From Bin80 sp965215475 (lineage in GTDB: Bacteria > Bacteroidota > Rhodothermia > Rhodothermales > Bin80), in assembly GCA_965215475.1 (NCBI GenBank), contig OZ244061.1, forward strand, positions 1,736,001-1,800,000: a stretch of DNA of 64,000 nt, written 5' to 3'. Shown here in pieces: positions 28,101 through 36,100 of the stretch (positions are counted from its first letter, which is position 1; each line of letters begins with the position of its first letter). The notes under the pieces were generated by a model, which ran no database searches, had not been told where the DNA came from, and saw nothing but the letters and a program-made list of their open reading frames with translations. Position numbers and translations under genes: made by a program.

Positions 28101-30174
28101 GCAAGGCATTAGTTTCAGTGCTGGAGAGGATAACAATATCGTTGATGAAACCGAGACTATTTTGCTTACAGCTAATGGAGGAGGCTTTGATAATGCTTCC
28201 ATACAAATCACAATTCGTATCATAGACAATGACATCCCGAACATCTCAATTGATCCCTCCTTCCTCAACTTGACTGAGGGAGGGAGTGCAGATTTTAATG
28301 TGTCGCTCATGGTCCTACCCACAGGTGATGTGACAATCAGTATTGCAGAATTCATAAACTCTGATTTAGATCTTAGCCGATCATCCCTTACATTCTCAAC
28401 AAATAATTATAACATACCTCAATCAGTAACAGTGACATCTCTTGATGATACGGATGCCATTGATGATGATACTGAATCCATTACATTGACTGCAAGTGAT
28501 GGAGGTTATGACGGTGTCACGCAAGATTTAGTCGTATCTGTAAGCGACGATGAGATTGAAGGGGCAAGTATTGAGGTTTCACCGAATTTGATCACCGTGA
28601 ATGAAGGGTCTGAGGCAAGTTTTGAGGTTTCGTTATCAAAGGCCCCATCATCCGATGTAACCCTAATGATTTCTCCGTTCCAGAGTACGAGTCTATCACG
28701 CAAGCCTTCAGGTGCCATCTCCTTTACGTCTTCAAACTACAATCAATCTCAGTCGGTTACAATCGCTGCATCTGGTGACACGAATTTGGAGAATGAAACT
28801 GAACAGATGACGTTGACGACCAGTGGAGGAGGCTATGATCACACATCTATAACGCTCACGGTTACTGTGATGGATACTGGGGTAACAAAACCTAGTGTAA
28901 GTTTATCAATAGCACCTAACCCCGTAGTTGAAGGTGAGTCCCTAACCTTAACGGCAACTCTTTCTCAGGCAATTCCCGATTCATCGATAACCATCCCCAT
29001 CGTTTACGAAAACGATACGGCCGAAACCCAGGATTACAAGGCTGTTCCCTCAATCACGATCCCGGCGAATCAGAGTAGTACCTCAACGCTACTTATGACA
29101 AATAAAGATGGTGATATAGACGATGAAAATTTCAGAATTGGACTAGGTGAATTGCCGAGCGTTGTCATGGCTGCTACGACTGATCCAATTACTGTAGTCA
29201 TTCAAGATCGTGATTTTGCCTCGGCTTCGGTATTTTTTATACAAAGTATCAGCGAATCTCCCGTAGATGTGTATCTGAATGAGGAAATATTCATTGATAA
29301 TTTTTTATTGAGGCAAACTGCTACAAGAGAACTTAGAAGTGGGATGAAGTCTCTTGATGTCGTATCTGGCGACGCGGTTGATTTATCCAACCCCATCCTG
29401 AGCGAAAGAATTAATCTGAGTGCTGATAGCACATATCAGATTCTCTTGCGAAAGGATCAAGATGATAAGACATCTATTCTGCTAATGAGTCAGGTAGATA
29501 AGTCCATTCATTCTGATTCCGTAAAAGTCAGAGTCGTTCACAATGCGCCCAGCCTTGGGGAAGTAGACGTGACCGTTCATGATCCCGCTAATCATCAAAG
29601 TCTTGTGAGTGAATTCGGGACGAACATGAATTATGGAGACGTAAGTGCTAATGTTTTATTTAAGCGCAATCTATACAACCTTTATGTCAATCAAAGCTTA
29701 ACCAATCGAAACATTGAGGTTTATGCGATTGATTGGTCAAATTCCTCAGGAAAGAAAGCATTATCAAACCTTGGATTATTAATTCTCAATGAGACCTTTA
29801 CTGATGGGAACTTTAGCGTTCAGGGTGCTTGGCAAAATGGTGATACTTTTTCTCCTGTGGTGGTGACTTCTAATGAGGATCATCCAATGAATCATCAAAT
29901 TCCCGTGACTATCGGTAACTATCCCAATCCATTTACTCACAGCACAAATTTGTGGTTCACTATTGCCTCTGGTACAGATGTTCATGTTGAAGTAATAGAC
30001 ATTTTGGGCCGAATATCGCATAATGAAATATCTAGTATGACACAAAATGATGACATCTATATGCATGAATTTAACACGGCTACATGGCCTCCGGGGGTAT
30101 ACTTCTACCGAGTGACTTTCACAACGGAAACCGAGCAAACCATTTCAACAGGCAAGATGATTAAAATCAGATAA
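25123..30174 (+). CDS. Giant surface protein: Spondin domain, Calx-beta-like repeats, DUF4397-like region, T9SS sorting domain
   Basis: About 1683 residues. ATG 25123 follows a GGAG box by nine bases and starts a signal peptide (MTNRFLSAWLCGCMLLVF ... YALA), so I prefer it to the upstream TTG at 25117. After one Calx-beta-like unit comes a Spondin_N-like domain (about residues 205-390: YDLTFTATWS, HFSWLVGGTHN, SPDWFVGVSGLNL). Then about nine tandem Calx-beta-like repeats each with a VTVTEGGDTNFDVSLS and FTTSNWSTAQPVTV motif and acidic, presumably Ca-binding, DDD loops. A DUF4397-like region follows (RVVHNAPSLGEVDVTV). It ends with a T9SS type A domain (IGNYPNPFTHSTNLWF ... MIKIR). Likely an exported adhesin. 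Confidence 0.9.
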   Translation: MTNRFLSAWLCGCMLLVFSSTSYALAFNEMWSLNISHSANASVLSSMKDDGNNSDTTSSGAIKLIVEEGYSYVTAANDVSFRMDDPTISFIIIPENVTVNEGGSTTFDISLSARPLGLVAIVITGHANTDIALDRSTLTFSTANWDTAQSIKVMAMDDDDLSNDNVTLSLSTSGDGFIYDDEHLQITIIDDRTAKTQNTAQYDLTFTATWSRDTHPTDFPSNAHFSWLVGGTHNSNVSFWNSGSIASNGIKSMAETGGTGTLISEINAAKNQGNAFNTIPLGRVFGSPGTDKVTFTIDSRWSLVTVTSMIAPSPDWFVGVSGLNLMGSDGNWKAREEVELFAYDAGTDSGTSYNSANLVTNPRQNISQIAGVPFLVNGAVRSVGTFVFELKVTKDIDLSISSLTIEEGSNGTFAVSLSKEPSGTVTISITSNNGDVKVDTFKDTDGDQNTLTFTTSNWNVAKTVTVRAAEDDDDIAEDTAELTLSASGGGYDSITKNIRINVNDNDTGALVAPATVTVTEGGDTNFDVSLSVAPSATVTVSITGNANTDVTLSRSSLEFTTSNWSTAQPVTVRAGEDDDNIADDTVELTLSASGGGYNSVTKGIRVNINDNDTGALVAPATVTVTEGGDTNFDVSLSAAPLATVTVSITGNANTDVTLSRSSLEFTTSNWSTAQPVTVRAAKDDDIGEDSVELLLSASGGGYNNVSQNVAVTITDNDQAGLNVPGTVNITEGANATFRVSLTARPIGSVQLSISGHAGTQLTINPESFMVAPSSYSSETTISISAARDDNQVNETETLTITANGGGYDNVTESISIIVNDRDRANLVISPSTVEVHEGENATFSVALMVVPSGDVTVTIPSFTNSDLSRSPETLLFTTNNYSESQDVTISANQDNNALSETETISLTGQGGGYDNVSQSVRVNTVDDDLPNARLIVNPNPVSINEGGTTTFEITLSEAPNEDVTVSLGNVTNSILDFGTSTGLSFSPSDFDDAQGISFSAGEDNNIVDETETILLTANGGGFDNASIQITIRIIDNDIPNISIDPSFLNLTEGGSADFNVSLMVLPTGDVTISIAEFINSDLDLSRSSLTFSTNNYNIPQSVTVTSLDDTDAIDDDTESITLTASDGGYDGVTQDLVVSVSDDEIEGASIEVSPNLITVNEGSEASFEVSLSKAPSSDVTLMISPFQSTSLSRKPSGAISFTSSNYNQSQSVTIAASGDTNLENETEQMTLTTSGGGYDHTSITLTVTVMDTGVTKPSVSLSIAPNPVVEGESLTLTATLSQAIPDSSITIPIVYENDTAETQDYKAVPSITIPANQSSTSTLLMTNKDGDIDDENFRIGLGELPSVVMAATTDPITVVIQDRDFASASVFFIQSISESPVDVYLNEEIFIDNFLLRQTATRELRSGMKSLDVVSGDAVDLSNPILSERINLSADSTYQILLRKDQDDKTSILLMSQVDKSIHSDSVKVRVVHNAPSLGEVDVTVHDPANHQSLVSEFGTNMNYGDVSANVLFKRNLYNLYVNQSLTNRNIEVYAIDWSNSSGKKALSNLGLLILNETFTDGNFSVQGAWQNGDTFSPVVVTSNEDHPMNHQIPVTIGNYPNPFTHSTNLWFTIASGTDVHVEVIDILGRISHNEISSMTQNDDIYMHEFNTATWPPGVYFYRVTFTTETEQTISTGKMIKIR

Positions 30175-30346
30175 TCCCTGATAGTAAGATGCAAGATATC
30201 ATGCAAGAACATCCTTTATCAGCAGTTCCCATCAAGCCTAGACTGGTGATCGTATCTTCAATTCCCGCAAAACAATCGTGAACGGTTTCAAGTAAATCCT
30301 TCTTACGGAAATGCTTCCGTGCTCGATGAATCGTCTTCTTTTTCAT
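30167..30346 (-). pseudogene. Possible transposase N-terminal remnant
   Basis: A 59-codon minus-strand frame from ATG 30346 reads MKKKTIHRARKHFRKKDLLE and continues with TVHDCFAGIEDTITSLGLM. Basic N-termini followed by a helix of this kind open some IS4-type transposases, and the frame stops within the end of the Calx-beta gene. No catalytic region is left. The assignment is weak; a chance frame is possible. Confidence 0.25.
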
Positions 30347-30683
30347 GAATTCTTAGAAAAAAATGAATGATTTTGACGGTCCGATCATCACTCCACTAAC
30401 AAAAAATCGCACCATCACACTGAACTTTCCCTGACATGAGCAAAAAAGTTTGTGAAAATAAAACCTGAATCCCACTGTCTCAGAGAACTTTTAGGCTTAG
30501 TGGGAACTGCGAAAAAAGATGTAGAAAAAGGGAGAAGGTCAAGTGCATGGCCTCTGTTGGAGTTAATAGAGTATGTTGACGGGAGTTATATATAGGGCCG
30601 ATTGTCATGGGTATGTCTAGGAAATTTGATACATATGCTACTTTGAACGTTACCCTAGCCGATTGCAGTGCGACCTGATAAGC
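30347..30683. other. Intergenic region upstream of the TolC-type gene
   Basis: About 340 AT-rich bases without an open frame of note. It must hold the promoter of the TolC/MlaC pair; no clear box was assigned. Confidence 0.4.
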
Positions 30684-32084
30684 ATGATGGGGAATAAATT
30701 AATCATATTTGGATGGATCTGCTCCCTGACTACGCTTTATTCAACAGCGGCGCAGCCCAGTCCTGACACACTGAGTTTTGATCTCAAGACGGTTCTTCGG
30801 GAGACGGCAGAAGTGAGTCCAGATATTCGGGTAGCACTTTCCAATGTTAGCCGAGCCTCTGCACGCCATGAGTTGGCTCAAAGCAGTCGCATCCTTCCTG
30901 ATGCCACCGCATTCAGTGCAGTAGCGGTAGTGCCGGGGATTGAAAATCCCAACGGGACTCCCCTTGATGAGCTTTATCTTGATCCGGCAGTTCGGAACGA
31001 CTACGGAAATCTTAAGCCCTTTGGACAAGCCGAGGTGTCGCTGGTTCAGCCTATTTATACATGGGGTGCACTCAGAGGGGCGATCCAAGCTGCATCTGCA
31101 AGCACGGATCTAGAAGTAGCACGGGCACAGGAGACGATCATTGGAGCTTCGTTGCGCGCGGCAGAGCTCTATTACAATGTTCTTTTAACTAACGAGTTAC
31201 AACGATTGGTTGATCGGGCAGGAGATGTGGTGGCCATGGCCATGAGAGAAATTAACCGCTTGCTTGAGGAGGGAGATCCAGAAGTTGATGATGCAGATCG
31301 TTATGAAGTACTGATTACCCAACAGGAATATGAGCGGCGTATTGTAGAAGTAAATCAGGCACGCCAGATTGCCCATGTCGCGCTGCGTCGCCAATTGATG
31401 GTTCCAGATTCAACGCACATGGTGCCTGTACAGGATGCTCTTAAACCATTGTCATTTATTTTAGAGAGTCTGGGGTATTATCAGCAAAATGCACTTCAAT
31501 ATCGACCGGAAATTCTTCAGGCAGAGGCGGGACTTGTTGCAACGGACGCGTTGGTTCGCGTCGCGCGCGCAGACTATTATCCGCAAAGTGCGTTTGGATT
31601 GACGCTGAGTGTCAGCGCTGCTGCAAATCGATTCCGACAGCCCAATCCGTATATCAGTGATGGATTTCGGCGCACGAGTGCAAGAACGGGCTTTGGATTA
31701 CGCCAGAAACTGAACTTCAAACAAACCCATGCACGGGTTGCACAGGCAGAGGCGCATCATAATTCAGTGCGATACCTTGCGATTGCCGCCGAGCAGGGGG
31801 TTCTTGTTGAGCTTGAACAATCATGGCGAAATGTGATTGTTCAGGAGGCAGCGTTGGCTACAAAGGATAGTTCTCTGACGGTCAGTAAAGAATGGCTCAG
31901 GGTTGAACAAGTCAATTTTGACCTAGATTTGGGGGATACCGAAAATCTAGTGAAAGCCGTGCAGGCAAATCTGACTCTGGAAGCCGAATATTATGAGGCC
32001 GTGAGTCGTTACAATATGGCAATTATCACGCTTTTGGCAAATTCAGGACTACTTACTCATGAAACATACTCATTTTTTGAATAA
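30684..32084 (+). CDS. TolC family outer membrane efflux protein
   Basis: About 466 residues with a signal peptide (MMGNKLIIFGWICSLTTLYS ... TAAQPSP), so ATG 30684 is chosen although the frame opens at 30663. Two OEP halves with long amphipathic helices are visible (residues about 150-230 and 355-450), and the conserved AEYYEAVSRYNMAIITLL-type end is present. TolC-type trimers form an outer-membrane channel for export. No inner-membrane pump is adjacent; instead an MlaC-type gene follows after 6 bases. Confidence 0.88.
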   Translation: MMGNKLIIFGWICSLTTLYSTAAQPSPDTLSFDLKTVLRETAEVSPDIRVALSNVSRASARHELAQSSRILPDATAFSAVAVVPGIENPNGTPLDELYLDPAVRNDYGNLKPFGQAEVSLVQPIYTWGALRGAIQAASASTDLEVARAQETIIGASLRAAELYYNVLLTNELQRLVDRAGDVVAMAMREINRLLEEGDPEVDDADRYEVLITQQEYERRIVEVNQARQIAHVALRRQLMVPDSTHMVPVQDALKPLSFILESLGYYQQNALQYRPEILQAEAGLVATDALVRVARADYYPQSAFGLTLSVSAAANRFRQPNPYISDGFRRTSARTGFGLRQKLNFKQTHARVAQAEAHHNSVRYLAIAAEQGVLVELEQSWRNVIVQEAALATKDSSLTVSKEWLRVEQVNFDLDLGDTENLVKAVQANLTLEAEYYEAVSRYNMAIITLLANSGLLTHETYSFFE

Positions 32085-32090
32085 CATACC

Positions 32091-32675
32091 ATGAAAATAC
32101 ATTCTATATTTATACTGGGATCCCTGTTATTTTGGACGCCTTTGGTAATAGCCCAGGATGCAGAGATGGAGGTACATGCTTTTATTTCGCAGCGTGACAA
32201 AGAGATCAAGGTAGCAGTTCGTGGGATGAAGGAAGATCCGGCACTGGAGGAGACAGCACGCTCACTCATCAATGATCAGATTGATTTTGAGGAGATGGGG
32301 AGACGATCGCTCGGCCGCTACTACGAAGAAATTACCGAGAAACAACGTCAGGATTTCATTGAAATCTTTGGAGAGATTGTTCGTTCTCAGTCATTGGGTG
32401 ATCTGTCGGTGTACGAAGCACCGGTCACGATAGAGTCCGTGGTAGTCAAGGACAACAAGGCCTCGGTGAATACCATCGCCGAGATTCGAGAGGCCGATGT
32501 GGAAGTATTGTATTGGTTACATCTTAAAGGAGACAAGTGGTGGCTCTATGACATTATTATTGATGAAGTGGGGACGGTAGAGAGCTACTCCGTGTCATTT
32601 CAGACGTTTATACGTAAACGTGGTTTTGATGCGTTCATGGAAAGTCTACGGAAAAAGCTAGACCGCACAGAGTAA
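32091..32675 (+). CDS. MlaC/Ttg2D-type ABC transporter periplasmic protein
   Basis: Periplasmic phospholipid-carrier family protein, 194 residues. Signal peptide MKIHSIFILGSLLFWTPLVIAQ; family motifs include IDFEEMGRRSLGRYYEEIT, QRQDFIEIFGEIV and the WLHLKGDKWWLYDIIIDEV segment, which corresponds to the conserved WkvyDv...GvS region of MlaC. It is 6 bases after the TolC-type gene. The other Mla components (MlaE, F, D) are not in the window. Confidence 0.88.
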   Translation: MKIHSIFILGSLLFWTPLVIAQDAEMEVHAFISQRDKEIKVAVRGMKEDPALEETARSLINDQIDFEEMGRRSLGRYYEEITEKQRQDFIEIFGEIVRSQSLGDLSVYEAPVTIESVVVKDNKASVNTIAEIREADVEVLYWLHLKGDKWWLYDIIIDEVGTVESYSVSFQTFIRKRGFDAFMESLRKKLDRTE

Positions 32676-32743
32676 AGATATAATAGAATGGAAGGTTCTC
32701 TCAGGAGTGTTATTTTCCGAGGGAATCAAACGTTCATTTTATT

Positions 32744-33021
32744 ATGTCATCTACATCTCATTCTCCCCCTGTTCGTTACTACGTTGGATTCGATGTTCAT
32801 CGTGATACAATCTCGGCGTGTGTTTACGATGCGTCTGAGAAGCGTTACTGTGATGAGCAAATGCTCACAAGCCGAGGAGTCTCACTCGGTTTGTGGAATC
32901 GACTCGTTCAAAGTATGGACATTTCCGCTGTTGTTATGAGGCATCCTTTTGCGGTACGATTCTCTATGAATCGCTGACGAAACTGGGGATGGGTTGTGCC
33001 ACCAATGTATCCCTGATCACA
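32744..33021 (+). pseudogene. IS110-family transposase, truncated and frameshifted N-terminus
   Basis: ATG 32744 begins a frame with the IS110 N-terminal RuvC-like motif YYVGFDVHRDTISACVYD. After a frameshift near 32935 the protein continues as CYEASFCGTILYESLTKLGMGC, matching the family's next conserved block. Homology ends near 33021, with no catalytic C-terminal domain. It differs from the IS110 transposase at 60958-62231, so it is an independent old insertion. Confidence 0.8.
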
Positions 33022-33177
33022 TAATTGCTCACGCCTTAAGTCCATTGGGCATATTATATCTATGACGAATCATGCATATATTTTTTTCGGGTGAATAAAT
33101 CTCCGCGGGAACCTCGATTTCCTCGTTGGCTGGCAACCAATTCGTCTGGATATCCTTCTTCCAACAACTGGATCTTC

Positions 33178-36100
33178 TCACCTCATTCTCATCAAGTGTC
33201 CGATCTTGACGGCGGATGCGCCGTGTTCCATGGAGGTGGCTACCATCCGATACAGATAGACGCCGGCCGGGAGGGCAACCTGCTCCAATGTGATCACCTG
33301 CTCTCTGCCCGCCGCCATGCGCACCATTGGATGGGTATACACCCGCCTGCCCGTCAGATCCAGGACGTCCAGTTTGATTTCGGCCGGCCACGGCAGATCA
33401 AAGAGCAGATTCGTAGATGTATGGAAGGGGTTGGGATAGTTGGCATGCACGATCAGCTCCTGGGGAGGCTCCTTCTGCTCTTCGGTCGCCACCGGCGAGA
33501 CCACTTCCAGGGTAAAGGTTAAGCTGGCTTGGGCCCCCTTGGCATCCGTTGCCCTGTAGGTCAGCTCCACCGGAGACGTGATCTGCACGGGCGTGCCCGC
33601 GATCGTGCGCGTGGACGCATCAAACCTCAGCCCACTCGGAAGCCACAACAGATTGAGCGTATACTGAACCGGGTCGGTGCCCCCGGTCACCTCCGGCAAG
33701 ATCAGTGGATCAATCCCTTGTCCGCGATCATAGGACTGATTCATGACCGTGGTGACAAACGTGATTTCGTAGATCTCCAGCGTAAATTCCATCGTACTCT
33801 CCGCCCCCAGGGCATCGGTCACCGTCCAGGTAAATCCCTGTGACGCCGTCACCGTGGTGGGCGTGCCCCCAAGCGTGCCGTCCTCCAACGACAGTCCCTC
33901 CGGAAGCGTTTCGGGAGAGAGCGCATACATATAGGGCGGAGTTCCTCCGATGGCGGTCGGAAGGACCAGCGCTGCGATGGCAAGGTCCACCGGGTAGCGC
34001 TGCGAAGAGATTGCGCCTGCAAACGAGAGCACCGTGGCCGCCTCCGTGGTCGCACGCACCACATTGGACGCCGCCCCCGTGCCCACCGCATTGATCGCAC
34101 GCACCCGGTACTGCCGCGTGGTTTCCGGGGGGAGGCCGGTATGCGAATAGGTCGTGGCCGTCGTGTTCGCCACCAGATCCATCCAGGTAGATCCTGCATC
34201 CTCCGATCCCTCCACCTGGTACCCGGTAACCGCAGCGCCGCCATCATCCGCCGGCGCGGCCCAACGCAGGTTGATGATCGTTTGCCCCGAGGCCGTGGCC
34301 GTGAGCCCTGTGGGGGCACTTGGGGCCGTAATCCCATCCGTGGTGGCATTGGCGGCATTGGAGGCATCACTGGCCCCGACCGCGTTGAGCGCACGCACCC
34401 GGTAGTACCGCGTCGTATTGGCACTGAGTCCCGTATGCGCATACGTGGTCGTGGTACTATTGGCCACCAAATCGGCCCATGTGTCCCCCGTTCCTGTGGG
34501 AGAGACTTCCACCCGGTAGCCCGTGATCGCCGCACCCCCGCTTTCTGTCGGCGCCGTCCACGATAAATTGATGATGGTTCGCCCTGCAGCCGTGGCCGTC
34601 AAGCCCGTCGGGGCACCCGGGGCCGTGAGGGCAGTGGTGGTCGCCGTGGCCACATTGGACGGATTCCCCGCTCCCACCGAATTGATCGCACGCACCCGGT
34701 AGTGCCGCGTCACGCCTGCACTCAGCCCGGTATGGGCATAGGTGGTGGCCGCCGAATTCGCCACCAGATCCGTCCAGTTATCCGTGCCATTGGACGAGAC
34801 TTCCACTCGGTAGCCCGTGATCGCGGCGCCCCCCGTATTGGATGGCGCCGTCCAGGACAGATTGATCGTCGTTTGCCCCGAGGCCGTGGCCGTCAATCCC
34901 GTCGGGGCACCCGGGGCCGTGGCCGTGAGGGCAGTGGTGGTCGCACTCACCACATTGGACGCCGCCCCCGCCCCCACCGAATTGAGCGCACGCACCCGGT
35001 AATGCCGCGTGGTACCCGCACTCAGTCCGGTATGGGAATAGGTGGTCGCGGTAGAATTGGTGTTTCCTTCCAGATCGGTCCACGTGTCTCCCGTTCCTGT
35101 GGGAGAGACTTCCACCCGGTAGCCCGTGATCGCGGCGCCCCCCGTATTGGATGGCACCGTCCAATTCAGGTTGATGGTCGTTTGTCCATTTGCCACAGCG
35201 GTCAGCGATGTTGGCGCATCCGGGGCCCTAGCAATCGTTATCGTTAGAAAAGCGGCATCGGAGAACTGACCCTGAAGGGCTTCGTTCTCGCTCGGACCAA
35301 TCCAGGTGGTAACCCGATACCCATAGGTCTTACCCGCCGATACCTGATCATCGGTATAGGTTGTCGTGGTGACATCCCGTGCGAACTGTGACCAAAAATC
35401 CCCATCATCATCAGATTTGTAAACATTATATCCAAACATCTGATGGCCTGAAGGAAGATCGGTCGGGGCATCCCAGGAAATTTGCGCCGCGTTGGCCGAC
35501 GTCTGGCGCACCCGTACATTGGTGGCAATGCCTGACCCAGGGGCCGAGGCGGCGGTGACGGACACTGCATCCGAAGGGGCACTATCTCCTGAGGCACTGC
35601 GTGCCAGAACCCGAAAATGAAACACGCTCCCCGGCGTCAAGCGACTACTGAGAAACTGGTATCTCGTCCGAGTCAGATCGCCGTATCCAATCAACGCCTC
35701 CCAGTTGGTGCCGCCATCGGTAGACCATTCCACCTTGTATCCTGTGATCGGCGAATCACTGGGCGGACGTCCCCAGGTAAGTCTCACATCATGAAAACCT
35801 GGGGAAAAAACCTGTAAATTGGGCGGGGCACCCGGGGCGGTGGCGGCAGCGGTCGTGGTGGCGTTGGCCACATTCGATGCCGCGGCACTCAGCCCCTTTG
35901 AATTTCTGGCATAGACCCGGTAATACCGCGTGGTACCCGCCGTGAGCCCGGTATGGCTGTAGGTGCGCCCCGTTCCCGTGTGTGCAGGCGTAACCTCGGT
36001 CCACGTGTCCGTGCCATTGGGAGAGACTTCCACCCGGTAGCCGGTAAGCGGTACGCCGCCGGTATTCGTGGGGGCTTTCCAACGCAGGTTGATCGTCGTT

